Source: Campylobacter concisus (lineage in GTDB: Bacteria; Campylobacterota; Campylobacteria; Campylobacterales; Campylobacteraceae). Taken from it: a stretch of DNA of 64,000 nt. The DNA is taken from positions 434,001 to 498,000 of the forward strand of contig NZ_PIQS01000001.1 of the NCBI RefSeq assembly GCF_003048405.1, given 5' to 3'. Below the pieces are notes generated by a model. That model was not told where the DNA came from, made no database searches, and saw nothing but the letters and a program-made list of their open reading frames with translations. The stretch's first letter is position 1; each line of letters opens with the position of its first letter. This document shows positions 44,590 to 53,916 of the stretch, in pieces. The translations under genes were made by a program, and so were the position numbers.

Positions 44590-46656
44590 CTATAAATTTT
44601 TATTCAAAATTCTTTGAGCTTCTTTTATATACTCTTTTGATGCATCGAGTTTTTGTTTAGTAAATTTAAATCCGTGCATACCCCACGAACCATCTTTTTC
44701 AACCATATCGATGATCTCTTGAGCATTTTGGATAAGCTCATAAACTCTTACTTTATCACTTGCATCAAGTTTTTTAGTCTCAAGTAGTGAGTAAAGTCCT
44801 TCAATACCAATCTTAACTTCAGAGAATTCATTCTTAACTGGAGTTTGCCATCCCATAACTTCATCATAAACTTGTTTTTGGTTTTTGAAGTGAAGTGTTG
44901 GTTTTAGCTCAGATAGTACTGGGCTGTGGCAGCCTTTGGTATCTTTCATGTCTTTATCAGCCCAAGATGTTCTAGCGCACGCCCACATCAAGTCAACGTA
45001 GTTATGGCCATTTTTATCTCTTTCAAAGTGCCAATCTTTAGCATCTCTTGGACCTTTAGCAGCATCGCCTGGTACTAGAGATTTCTCTTTTGGATCAACC
45101 ATGATCTTCCAGATGTGAGATCTTCTTTGAGTATCAAAGCCAGCGTTGTCTTGGAACTGAACAGCGTAGAAATTCTCACAACTCATCATAAATGGCATGT
45201 GGCAAGATGCACAAGTGTTATCTTTGTGAGTATCTGCTTTAGATGCGATATATGCTTGAGTCTCGTGGCAATCTTTACACTCTTTTCTAATTTTTGGTTT
45301 AGTATAGAATGAGCTTAGATAACCTTGTTCTGAGTTATAGTTCATACCAGTTACGCTCTTATCGCCTACAACTGGGCCTGTGTTATCGTGTGGATCGTGG
45401 CAAGTAACACATCTCATACCTTTATCATAGTGAGCCGTAAAGTATGATTGTGAACCCTCAGATCCGCATCCTGGTCCCATTGATTTAAATTTAGAGCTTA
45501 AAGAAAGATCAAGCTTGCCGTTGTTAAGCGGATTAGCTCGCATTAAATCTGGGCTAAAGTTAAATCTTTGGTGGCAGCGTTCGCAGTTTGATGTTCTAAA
45601 ATTTGTAGCCCCATCAAGGTGACCGCCAGCTCCGTGGCACTCCTCACAGCTTACACCTTTTGAGATAGTGTGTTTTTGAAGCTCTTTAGCATTACCAAGT
45701 GCTGCGTAAAATTCTGCTTTTGATTTGAAATCAAATTTAACTGGGTGACAAACTTCACAATATGATGAGTTCGCTTGGAAAAACATCGACTTTTTGTGTT
45801 TTGCGGCGTATGAAGCTAGACCTCTAACATATCCGCCATTGTCGCCATACTCTTCAAGAGTGCCAGGAAATTCTGGGACAAGCTCTTTTATCTTTTTAAC
45901 AGTTGCGTCGTCTAAATTTAACGCCCATGTTCTTTGCCATTGGTTACCACCAGCTACGATCTGACCTGTGCCATCTCTTAGCAAACCGCCCTCAACGTAG
46001 TAAGTACCACGAAGTAGCCACGCATCAACGTAGCCCATTTTTGTTCTTAAGTGACCAACAGTTGCATAGATAACATCTGGAGTGATACCTTTTGGAAGGA
46101 TAGAAGCGGTATCTTTGTCAAATACTGGCTCAGTTAGGTTGTTATTAACCTCTGGGTGCTCGCCAGGGAAACGCATAGTAGTTGCGTGGCGAGATCTGCT
46201 CCACACTTCATACTGGGCTGGGTGACACTCACCGCACTTTTCTGGACCTACAAATTTGTTAGGAAACTGAAGTGATGAAGTGGCTGGAATTCTATACATC
46301 ATAGAGCTATAGCCCTTACCGCCATCTCTTTTACTAAGCTTTGACATATCAAAGCCATGTCCCTCGGCAAGCCACTCTAAGCCACGGTCATGAACGACCA
46401 TTTTACCGACGGTTTTACCACCATATTTTGTAAAAATAGGGTGGTTTTTAAATAACCAGTTATACATCTCTTGCTCTTCTACGACGTAGTCTTGCAAGGA
46501 GATAACACCTCTACTTTGCAGTGTGCCTTTAGGATTTGCGATAACATCACGTGCTTTATCGGACATCTGCATATTATGCTCTTCGCAACAGGCTTGTGAA
46601 GCGAAGATGCTAACACCCATGAGCAAACCAGCTAAGGCTTTTTGTAGATTTCTCAT
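44590..46656 (-). CDS. mccA: Octaheme copper-dependent sulfite reductase MccA
   Basis: MccA reduces sulfite to sulfide in the periplasm at the end of an anaerobic respiratory chain. The 688-residue product has a signal peptide (about 1-22) and seven CxxCH sites (Cys141, 300, 337, 358, 416, 460, 482). The eighth site is Cys560 with Cys576-His577, exactly CX15CH, the hallmark of MccA heme 2. Two further cysteines, Cys397 and Cys493, are 96 residues apart like Cys399 and Cys495 that bind the active-site copper in the Wolinella enzyme. A strong AAAGGAGGGCAC ribosome site suggests high expression. Confidence 0.96.
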   Translation of the reverse strand: MRNLQKALAGLLMGVSIFASQACCEEHNMQMSDKARDVIANPKGTLQSRGVISLQDYVVEEQEMYNWLFKNHPIFTKYGGKTVGKMVVHDRGLEWLAEGHGFDMSKLSKRDGGKGYSSMMYRIPATSSLQFPNKFVGPEKCGECHPAQYEVWSRSRHATTMRFPGEHPEVNNNLTEPVFDKDTASILPKGITPDVIYATVGHLRTKMGYVDAWLLRGTYYVEGGLLRDGTGQIVAGGNQWQRTWALNLDDATVKKIKELVPEFPGTLEEYGDNGGYVRGLASYAAKHKKSMFFQANSSYCEVCHPVKFDFKSKAEFYAALGNAKELQKHTISKGVSCEECHGAGGHLDGATNFRTSNCERCHQRFNFSPDLMRANPLNNGKLDLSLSSKFKSMGPGCGSEGSQSYFTAHYDKGMRCVTCHDPHDNTGPVVGDKSVTGMNYNSEQGYLSSFYTKPKIRKECKDCHETQAYIASKADTHKDNTCASCHMPFMMSCENFYAVQFQDNAGFDTQRRSHIWKIMVDPKEKSLVPGDAAKGPRDAKDWHFERDKNGHNYVDLMWACARTSWADKDMKDTKGCHSPVLSELKPTLHFKNQKQVYDEVMGWQTPVKNEFSEVKIGIEGLYSLLETKKLDASDKVRVYELIQNAQEIIDMVEKDGSWGMHGFKFTKQKLDASKEYIKEAQRILNKNL

Positions 46657-46752
46657 GTGCCCTCCTTTAAATTTTTTATCCTAAAATCAAAATGATTTCA
46701 TACTGATAATACTAACACCAAAAAAGGGTAGAAAAGGGGGAATTTTAATAAA

Positions 46753-48180
46753 TTATAAATTTTCGAAACTAATTGTAAATGTAATACTATTTTCATCTAC
46801 ATTTCTAGCAAAGATTAGGGCGTTATTTTTGCTAGCGATTAGCCGGCTCATATATAAACCAAGCCCACTGCCAGACTCTTTCGTGCTAAAGTGTGGCTCA
46901 AAGATAACCTTTAAAAACGAAGCTTTTATCGCTCCTGCATTATTTTGCACGCATAAATTTTTACGATTATCTTTTACAAAAGTATAAATTTTTATTACTC
47001 TTGGCTTTACATAGCTTTGTTTAAATGCATCTTTTGCATTATTTATAATATTTATTAAAATTTGGATTATTTCATTAAAATTTGCAAAAATCGTAAAATT
47101 TTCTCTTATATCGATCTCTATTTCGATTTGATATTTCTTAAGTGAGGCGTTTAGAATTTTTATAGTCTGATTTATCACTTCCTCTACGCTAAACTCCCTT
47201 TTTAAAGTATTTGGCTTAAAAAAGTTTTTAAAATCATCAACCGTTTCAGACATGAAATTTATCTGTTTGCTAGTCTCTTCTATAAACTCATAAATTTTTG
47301 CTTCATCAAGCTTTTTTCGCTCCTGATAGAGCTCTAAATTTATTAAAGCTGAGCTGATTTGAGCTAAAGGTTGCTTCCACTGATGTGAGATATTGCCTAT
47401 CATCTCGCCCATTGAGGCTAGGCGGCTTTGATGTATCATTAGCTGCTCGGTCTGCCTTTTACTCTCTTCTCCGCGCCTATGCATCTTATAAACAAGTAGT
47501 AAAAATATCCCAAATACAAAGGCTATCGCGCTCATTATGATGACAACCTCTTTTAAATGGTAAGAAAAAATGGCACGTAGTGGGATTTTAAAAGATAGCA
47601 TTGCCATCATCTCACTTGCTTCAGAAATTTTTCCATTTGAAATTTCATAACGATCTAACATCTGTTTTGGAGCACTTTCGCTATTGTGACAGGCTAGGCA
47701 AGATGTATTTTGACTTTTTATAGGAAGCCCTACAAAAAATTGTGAGCCGTTTTCATCTTTTATAATCTTTGAAAACTCACTAAATTTATTCTCTTTAAAG
47801 CCTCTTAATACCTGCGCTTCAAATTCATTTGGCTCATGAGCTTTATTTAAAGGTGCCATGGCGACTAGTTTGTAGTCAAAGTCAAGATTGTATTTTTTCT
47901 TTTGGATATTATAAATTTCACGGCTTATATACGAAGATGAAAGCAATCTCTCATCAAAAAAATCCTCTTTTATAATGCCCTCATGCTTTAGCTGCTCTAT
48001 TAGCGGACGCTGAACGCCTGCAATGTATTCTCTTACAGAATTTATACTCTCAAGCACATAATACGCCTCTTTTTTGGCATCTTTCATTGCAAGATTATTA
48101 TAAAAATTTAAAACAAGTGCGGATATTAAGAGATAAACAAAGATAAAAACACTAACGATTAGCTGAAATTTATATTTCAC
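46753..48180 (-). CDS. mccS: Sensor histidine kinase with periplasmic heme-type domain
   Basis: The 475-residue product has two membrane helices (7-27 and 211-231). A periplasmic domain between them carries CLACH at 161-165, a c-type heme motif typical of DUF3365/Tll0287-like sensors. The cytoplasmic part has the H-box ISHQWKQPLAQ (His266), an N-box NIINNAKDAF and SGLGLYMS. A heme c in the sensor suggests redox, gas or sulfite sensing, but that is inferred. It overlaps mccR by 11 bases and lies directly upstream of mccA, matching the Wolinella mccR-mccS pair. Confidence 0.9.
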   Translation of the reverse strand: MKYKFQLIVSVFIFVYLLISALVLNFYNNLAMKDAKKEAYYVLESINSVREYIAGVQRPLIEQLKHEGIIKEDFFDERLLSSSYISREIYNIQKKKYNLDFDYKLVAMAPLNKAHEPNEFEAQVLRGFKENKFSEFSKIIKDENGSQFFVGLPIKSQNTSCLACHNSESAPKQMLDRYEISNGKISEASEMMAMLSFKIPLRAIFSYHLKEVVIIMSAIAFVFGIFLLLVYKMHRRGEESKRQTEQLMIHQSRLASMGEMIGNISHQWKQPLAQISSALINLELYQERKKLDEAKIYEFIEETSKQINFMSETVDDFKNFFKPNTLKREFSVEEVINQTIKILNASLKKYQIEIEIDIRENFTIFANFNEIIQILINIINNAKDAFKQSYVKPRVIKIYTFVKDNRKNLCVQNNAGAIKASFLKVIFEPHFSTKESGSGLGLYMSRLIASKNNALIFARNVDENSITFTISFENL

Positions 48181-48859
48181 AAAGATAACCTACACCGTAT
48201 AAATTTTTAATCACATCTTTGCCAAGCTTCCTTCTAAGCTCTTTTACGATCGTCTTTATCGCCTCTTTGCTTGGCTGCTCATACTCCCAAATATAATCAA
48301 AAATTTGTTCATAAGTTATAGTTTGATTTTTGTTGTTTAAAAAATACTCTAAAAGCCTACTTTCACTCTTACTTAGATGAGAAATTTCACCATTTATATA
48401 AAGTACTTTTTTGCCAAAATCGTATTCTAATTCATCATTTAGCCTAAGAGTCGGCTTACGTCCAACAAGCTCTAAAGCAACGTCTTCTAGGGCTTTTATA
48501 AATGATTTTTTATCATATGGCTTTGCAAGATATCTTGTGATCTTTAGCTCAACTGCTCTCCACAAATACTCTTGCTCGATGTGGCTTGATAAGATCACGA
48601 TAGGAATTTTTTGATTTATAGTTCTTACTTTTTTAGCGATCTCTAGCCCATCGATATTTGGCACGCTTATATCAAGTACTAAAACATCATAAGCATCGCT
48701 CATCGCTAGCTCAAGTGCATCATAGCCATCTGTTACGCCATTTACCTCGGCAAAAAATAGTTCCAAAGAAGCACAAATATTTTTTAAAATCGCCTCTTCA
48801 TCTTCAAGGCAAAGGACCTTTTTATTTGATAAAACGTCTAAAATATCATATTCTTGCAT
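48170..48859 (-). CDS. mccR: OmpR-family response regulator
   Basis: The 229-residue product has a receiver domain with acidic pocket LEDEE (about 18-22), the phosphorylated Asp63 in VLDISVPNID, and Lys in AKPYDKKSF. A winged-helix DNA-binding domain follows (about 130-229, LSKSESRLLEYFL and YGVGYLCEI). It forms a pair with the heme-type sensor kinase downstream and probably controls the sulfite-respiration operon. The ATG lacks a strong ribosome site. Confidence 0.92.
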   Translation of the reverse strand: MQEYDILDVLSNKKVLCLEDEEAILKNICASLELFFAEVNGVTDGYDALELAMSDAYDVLVLDISVPNIDGLEIAKKVRTINQKIPIVILSSHIEQEYLWRAVELKITRYLAKPYDKKSFIKALEDVALELVGRKPTLRLNDELEYDFGKKVLYINGEISHLSKSESRLLEYFLNNKNQTITYEQIFDYIWEYEQPSKEAIKTIVKELRRKLGKDVIKNLYGVGYLCEI

Positions 48860-49050
48860 AGCTTCATCTCGCTTTTTGAGCAGATATTATCACTTGGTAG
48901 CTTAAAAAATAAGATTATCTAAAAAATAATTCATACCAATATAAAAAACAGATTACTTTTAAAAATTAAACTATAAATTTTTGTTGAAATGATTTGAAGT
49001 CTTGATTAAAATTTTCTATGAATACTATTTTTGGATTTTTCTAAAAATTT

Positions 49051-49085
49051 TAGCTATCGATCAATTTAAAAAAGAAAGATAGCTA
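49051..49085 (-). terminator. Terminator of pyrE
   Basis: An 8-bp perfect stem (49051-49058 with 49078-49085) closes a 19-base loop, 18 bases beyond the pyrE stop. On the minus strand it is followed by AAAATTTTTAG, which gives a short U-run. Confidence 0.55.
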
Positions 49086-49103
49086 TATTTATGGTATTAA
49101 ATT

Positions 49104-49712
49104 TTAGTTGCCTCTGCTTCCAGGTTTGATCGCTTTGCTTCCATTTTTACAAAGTGGGCAATGCTCAGGCTCATAAATTTCAAACTCAAAATTTCCTAAA
49201 GCAAAAAACGGCTTATCGCTTGGTAGTTTGGCATTTGGTTTAGCCTTATTGTCTAAATTTGCAACCTTACAAAAGCCACGATTCGCAAGTGCTGCAAAGC
49301 CAACTACCTCACCACCAAGGCTCTCTATCACGTGCGCTGCTTCAAGTGCCGAGCCGCCAGTCGTGATGATATCCTCACAAATGATAAATTTCTCGCCTTT
49401 TTTCACTTCAAATCCGCGTCTTAAGCTCATCACTCTATCAACTCGCTCTGTAAAGATAAAACGCTTCTTTGCTGCGCGAGCTAGCTCATAGCCAGCTAAA
49501 ATTCCTCCAAGTGCAGGCGAGCAAACGCTATCAAATTTAATGCCAAATTTCTCTATCACACGGGCAAGCTCATCAGCTAGCTTTCCAGCCAAAGCTGGAT
49601 TTTCAAGCACCTTTGCGCTTTGGAGATAAAACTGCGAGTGATTGCCACTGCTTAGTAAAAAATGTCCCTCTAAATATGCCCCAGCCTCTTTATAAATTTT
49701 CTCTAAATCCAT
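49104..49712 (-). CDS. pyrE: Orotate phosphoribosyltransferase
   Basis: PyrE joins orotate to PRPP to make OMP in pyrimidine synthesis. The 202-residue product has [20 protein letters not shown] (in parts, about 19-38), the substrate loop with [17 protein letters not shown] (about 85-101) and the PRPP motif [18 protein letters not shown] (about 107-124). It is a single gene read away from the antiporter gene to its right. A C-terminal CPLCKNG segment gives a possible metal-binding pair seen in epsilonproteobacterial homologues. Confidence 0.94.
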   Translation of the reverse strand: MDLEKIYKEAGAYLEGHFLLSSGNHSQFYLQSAKVLENPALAGKLADELARVIEKFGIKFDSVCSPALGGILAGYELARAAKKRFIFTERVDRVMSLRRGFEVKKGEKFIICEDIITTGGSALEAAHVIESLGGEVVGFAALANRGFCKVANLDNKAKPNAKLPSDKPFFALGNFEFEIYEPEHCPLCKNGSKAIKPGSRGN

Positions 49713-49798
49713 CGTTTTTTCCTTTTAAAATTTACTCAAAATCTTAACACAAGCCCACTTAAGCCACTCTTTTTAAAATTTAATAAGCCACACATTTG

Positions 49799-49804
49799 TA
49801 TAAT
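49799..49804 (+). promoter_or_regulatory. Consensus -10 box of the antiporter gene
   Basis: A perfect TATAAT preceded by TTTG (extended -10 feature TGn-like) lies 28 bases before the start codon, with AT-rich DNA upstream. The transcript should begin near 49811 and include AAAAGGAC as ribosome site. Confidence 0.65.
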
Positions 49805-49831
49805 CTCTCAACACTCACAAAAAGGACGCTC

Positions 49832-51199
49832 ATGCTTATATTTAACCCTGTTGTTTTTAGCATTTTGGTAATGACGATACTTTGTCTATTGCGTTTTAAC
49901 ATTTTGCTTTCTATCCTTATCTCTGCTCTTGTTGCGGGAGTAATGTATAAGCATGGATTTAGTGGATTTGAAAGTGGCATTGCAGGTGGGATCGATAGCC
50001 TCTTTACAGCCCTAAAAGAGACTACACAAAGCCTCATAAGCGGTATGCAAGGCAATCTTGAAACATCGCTTAGTTATATTTTGCTTGGTGCTTTAGCAGC
50101 CGCCATCGCAAATACAAATTTAACTGCTATCTTGATAAATGCTTTGAGTAAATTCCTTAGCTCAAATAAAGTGATTTTTATACTAACTATCGCATTTATA
50201 GCGTGCTTATCTCAAAATTTAATCCCAGTTCACATAGCTTTTATACCTATTTTGATCCCACCACTTCTTGCTATTATGAACAAAATGGGGATAGATAGAC
50301 GTGCAGTGGCTTGTGCTTTGACATTTGGTCTTCAAGCACCTTATGTAAGCCTTAGTGTTGGCTTTGGTCTGCTTTTTCACAATATCTTAAAAAAAGAGCT
50401 AGCAAATAACGGCATAACCACATCTATTTCTGATATATCTTCTGTTATGTGGATAGGTGGTGCTTCTATGCTTATCGGACTTATCCTCGCCATACTTTTT
50501 TATGGTAAAAAAAGAGACTATAAAACTTCAAAATTTGAAAAAGAAGAGCTTGATGAGATCGAGCGCGCAAAAAACCTTGAGATGACTAAAAAGGAGTGGG
50601 CAGTTTTAGCTGGTGCAGTTGTGGCTTTTGGTGTGCAAATTTATACTGAGCTGCTACCTCTTGGCGCACTACTTGGACTTTTGGTTATGGTCGTTTTTGG
50701 CGGTATCGAGTATAAAAAAGTAGATAAGATCATGGACAATGGCCTTGCTATGATGGGATTTATCGCTTTTATCATGCTAGTTGCTGCAGGTTATGGCACT
50801 ATCTTAAGAGAGAGTGGCGGCATAGACGAGCTTGTAAAATACGCTAGCTTGGTATCTGGTGGCAAGATAGGCGGAGCATTTTTGATGCTACTTATCGGTC
50901 TTTTAGTCACGATGGGCATAGGCACTAGCTTTGGTACTATTCCTATTTTAGCTTCTATCTATGTGCCACTATGCGTTAGCCTTGGCTTTGGCGTACCAGC
51001 CATCATCTTGTTAGTTGGTATCGCTGCAGCTCTAGGAGATGCTGGAAGTCCTGCAAGTGATAGCACACTTGGGCCAACAAGCGGTCTAAATGCTGATGGT
51101 GAACACAACCACATATATGATACTTGTGTACCTACATTTGTATTTTTCAATATCCCACTTATCATCGGTGGCATCGTTGGAGCTATGATACTTGGATAA
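49832..51199 (+). CDS. NhaC-type sodium/proton antiporter family membrane protein
   Basis: The 455-residue product has about 11 hydrophobic helices and the features of the Na+/H+ antiporter NhaC/NhaD-like group, including GIGTSFGTIPILASIYVPL (about residues 360-380), GDAGSPASDSTLGPTSGLNADG, in two parts (about 405-425), and HNHIYDTCVP. It probably exchanges cations or small organic substrates for protons or sodium; the substrate is uncertain. I chose ATG 49832 because AAAAGGAC and a consensus promoter sit just before it; an upstream in-frame codon would lie inside the -10 box. A strong terminator follows. Confidence 0.82.
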   Translation: MLIFNPVVFSILVMTILCLLRFNILLSILISALVAGVMYKHGFSGFESGIAGGIDSLFTALKETTQSLISGMQGNLETSLSYILLGALAAAIANTNLTAILINALSKFLSSNKVIFILTIAFIACLSQNLIPVHIAFIPILIPPLLAIMNKMGIDRRAVACALTFGLQAPYVSLSVGFGLLFHNILKKELANNGITTSISDISSVMWIGGASMLIGLILAILFYGKKRDYKTSKFEKEELDEIERAKNLEMTKKEWAVLAGAVVAFGVQIYTELLPLGALLGLLVMVVFGGIEYKKVDKIMDNGLAMMGFIAFIMLVAAGYGTILRESGGIDELVKYASLVSGGKIGGAFLMLLIGLLVTMGIGTSFGTIPILASIYVPLCVSLGFGVPAIILLVGIAAALGDAGSPASDSTLGPTSGLNADGEHNHIYDTCVPTFVFFNIPLIIGGIVGAMILG

Positions 51200-51225
51200 A
51201 ATTTGGCGTTAATTACGCCAAATTT
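51199..51225 (+). terminator. Intrinsic terminator after the antiporter gene
   Basis: A perfect 10-bp stem (51199-51208 with 51216-51225) closes a 7-base loop and is followed by CTTTTTATTTC. It starts at the stop codon itself. Confidence 0.85.
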
Positions 51226-51261
51226 CTTTTTATTTCTTCTACTTTTTATCAATATAAATTT

Positions 51262-51278
51262 TTGGAACATCTTTTGCT
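51262..51278 (+). promoter_or_regulatory. Sigma54 promoter of flgE
   Basis: TTGGAACATCTTTTGCT matches the epsilonproteobacterial RpoN consensus at both elements: GG at 51264-51265 and GC at 51276-51277, 12 bases apart. Hook and rod genes in Campylobacter are RpoN-dependent and switched on by FlgS/FlgR. Transcription should start about 12 bases further on, near 51289. Confidence 0.9.
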
Positions 51279-51320
51279 TTTGAAAAATATAAAAATTTAA
51301 AACGCAAAAAGGATAAGTCA

Positions 51321-53798
51321 ATGATGAGATCACTTTGGTCTGGTGTTTCAGGCCTACAAGCCCACCAGATAGCCATGGACGTAGAAGGCAACAATATCGC
51401 AAACGTCAATACTTATGGTTATAAATACAACCGTGCAAATTTTGCTGATATACTAAGCCAAACTCCAAGAGTCGCTACTGCTCCACAAGGTCAGCTAGGC
51501 GGTCAAAATGCTATGCAAATAGGTCTAGGAACGACTATAAACTCAACTACAAGAATTTTCTCACAAGGCACACTAACATCTACTGATAAGCAAACAGACC
51601 TTGCACTTCAAGGAAATGGTTTCTTCGTCGTATCTCCAGATGGCGGAACAACAAGATACTATACAAGAAATGGTGACTTTGTCCGTGATAAAGCTGGAAA
51701 TTTTGTAAACAATAGTGGCTATATCGTTCAAGGCTGGACAAGAGATGAAGAAACTGGCACTATCGACTCAACTGGACCGATAAAAAATATCGTAATAAAA
51801 GAGGGTCTTACTACTCCAGCAAGAGCAACAACAGAAGTAAAGATAAAAGGCAACCTTGACTCAGGCAACACCATCGGTCAAAGAAGCACGCCTATTTATT
51901 CACTAGACTCTGTTGCTGGCGGACGTGACTATAACAATGACGGGATTTTAGATCCAAATGAAGTCCACAATGAAAATGATGTAAATAATGATCAATTTTA
52001 TACAAACTCAAGAAAAGAACAAAGCTTAACAGAGCGTGGTGTAGATCTAGGTGTTACATTTGATGAGCTTGGAAATGGTCTTGCTTTAAGAGATGGACAA
52101 GGCATCTGGGTGAGCTATGCAAATGCCAAAACTGAAAAATTTACTATAGGTAGTGGATCACCAAATAATGTTGGTTCACTTACTAATGGAACTGCAAAAA
52201 AATTAAATATAACATTAAATGGTGTAAATATAACCGGAGATGTAACAAACATAAGTGATGTTGCTGCTGCTATCAATGCTCAGTACAATAAAACTGGTGT
52301 TAGAGCTGAAATTTCAGAAGGTAATAAACTAACACTTATAAATAGAAATAATTCTGGCACTACAAAAGAGACAAAAAATATTCACTTAACTGTCAATGCT
52401 GGTGATGAATTAGTAGCAGCAACGACAGCAATGGGAGTACCTCCAGCAGATGCCGGTTTAAAAAATCGAGATATTATCACAGCTTATCAATATGTCTATA
52501 CGAGCTCACAAACAACAGCAGTTCACGAATATAATGATGCGAAAGAAAGACAAGTAACTACAACAGAAGATCTTCGTGCTGCTATGCAAAAAGATGCAAG
52601 GAGTTACGTTGACTACAATGGCGACGGTCAAATAAGAGTAAACTCAGCTGTACCTAATGCTATAAAACAAGCAACAGAAGCTCATAATATAACTCCGGGT
52701 ACTGGTGGAGCAGCTATAGCTGATACAACATGCCAAACAGCTTATAATACAGCATATGCCGCTGCTACTGGTACCCCAGATCAAAAGCACGCAGCTGGTA
52801 TTGCAGCACTTAAAAAACTTGCTGATGATTTAAATGATGGCACAAAGATTACTGTAAATAAGCTAGGTCAATTTCAACTAGAAAATCCATCAAATGAAGT
52901 AGCAGATCATGCACTTTATATGACAACAACTGGTCTTACAAAGCCAGCTCAAGGTACAAATAATTCAGCTGTAAATGAAAATGTTAGACTTACAACTATT
53001 ATGAAAGCACTTGATGGCGCACTAAGCCCAGGCCAAGCTCTAAGAGCAAGTGGAAAGATGATGATGTCAAGCCACGGCTCAACGGCAGAAATTTTTGACT
53101 CACTTGGCTCAAAACACACAGTTAGTATCAAATGGACAAAGACAGGTACTACAACAGATGGCGGAACTGAGTGGAGCATGGTTATACAAGTACCAGAGCC
53201 AGCTAAGATAAACTACACAGGTGAAGGTCCAGATAACGTTATAACTGGAACAGCTAGATTTAACGCAAATGGCTCACTTGCAAGTTTTCATCCAGCAACG
53301 ATAACATTTTCAGCTAACAACGGCTCACAAAGTGGCCAAAACATTAGTTTAAATTTTGGTCTTGGAACTGATTTTAACGGCTTAACAAGCTTTGATAAAG
53401 ACTCATCAACTGAATCAATCTCGCAAGATGGCTACACAGGCGGCACTCTAAACGGCATAAAAATAGATGAGACCGGAACGATAATAGGCTCATTTTCAAA
53501 TGGTCAAAGCTTTGGCTTAGCTAAAGTAGCACTTGCTACCTTTACAAACAACGAAGGTCTCCAAAGTGAGGGCGGAAATGTCTTTTCACAAACTGCAAAC
53601 TCAGGTGAAGCAGTCATCGGTGCAGCTGGTACAGGCGATAAGGGAACGATCGCAGCTTCAAAGCTTGAAGCTAGTAACGTCGATCTAAGCCGTGCGCTAA
53701 CAGATCTTATTGTTATCCAAAGAGGTTTCCAAGCAAACTCAAAAACGATCACAACAAGCGATGAGATGCTAAATACACTTCTTCAATTAAAACAATAA
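51321..53798 (+). CDS. flgE: Flagellar hook protein
   Basis: FlgE polymerises into the hook, the universal joint of the flagellum. The 825-residue product begins MMRSLWSGVSGLQAHQIAMD, the rod/hook family N-terminus, and ends SNVDLSRALTDLIVIQRGFQ then ANSKTITTSDEML, the matching C-terminal helix. The terminal D0/D1 parts are conserved. The long middle (about 170-620) is the surface domain and is Thr-, Ala- and Asn-rich. Length is normal for Campylobacter hooks, far above the roughly 400 residues of enterics. AAAAGGATAAG precedes the first ATG. The gene has its own sigma54 promoter and a terminator, so it is monocistronic. Confidence 0.95.
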   Translation: MMRSLWSGVSGLQAHQIAMDVEGNNIANVNTYGYKYNRANFADILSQTPRVATAPQGQLGGQNAMQIGLGTTINSTTRIFSQGTLTSTDKQTDLALQGNGFFVVSPDGGTTRYYTRNGDFVRDKAGNFVNNSGYIVQGWTRDEETGTIDSTGPIKNIVIKEGLTTPARATTEVKIKGNLDSGNTIGQRSTPIYSLDSVAGGRDYNNDGILDPNEVHNENDVNNDQFYTNSRKEQSLTERGVDLGVTFDELGNGLALRDGQGIWVSYANAKTEKFTIGSGSPNNVGSLTNGTAKKLNITLNGVNITGDVTNISDVAAAINAQYNKTGVRAEISEGNKLTLINRNNSGTTKETKNIHLTVNAGDELVAATTAMGVPPADAGLKNRDIITAYQYVYTSSQTTAVHEYNDAKERQVTTTEDLRAAMQKDARSYVDYNGDGQIRVNSAVPNAIKQATEAHNITPGTGGAAIADTTCQTAYNTAYAAATGTPDQKHAAGIAALKKLADDLNDGTKITVNKLGQFQLENPSNEVADHALYMTTTGLTKPAQGTNNSAVNENVRLTTIMKALDGALSPGQALRASGKMMMSSHGSTAEIFDSLGSKHTVSIKWTKTGTTTDGGTEWSMVIQVPEPAKINYTGEGPDNVITGTARFNANGSLASFHPATITFSANNGSQSGQNISLNFGLGTDFNGLTSFDKDSSTESISQDGYTGGTLNGIKIDETGTIIGSFSNGQSFGLAKVALATFTNNEGLQSEGGNVFSQTANSGEAVIGAAGTGDKGTIAASKLEASNVDLSRALTDLIVIQRGFQANSKTITTSDEMLNTLLQLKQ

Positions 53799-53815
53799 TA
53801 ACTAAGACTTTTACA

Positions 53816-53838
53816 AAAGGGAGCGTTTGTCTCCCTTT
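53816..53838 (+). terminator. Terminator after flgE
   Basis: A perfect 8-bp stem (53816-53823 with 53831-53838) closes a 7-base loop, 17 bases beyond the flgE stop. The U-run is part of the descending stem. Confidence 0.6.
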
Positions 53839-53916
53839 GAAATTTATGCTTTAAATTTACAAATAAAATCAGCCTTCTTTTTGTAAAATGTTAAAAAATT
53901 TTACAAAAGAGAAAAA

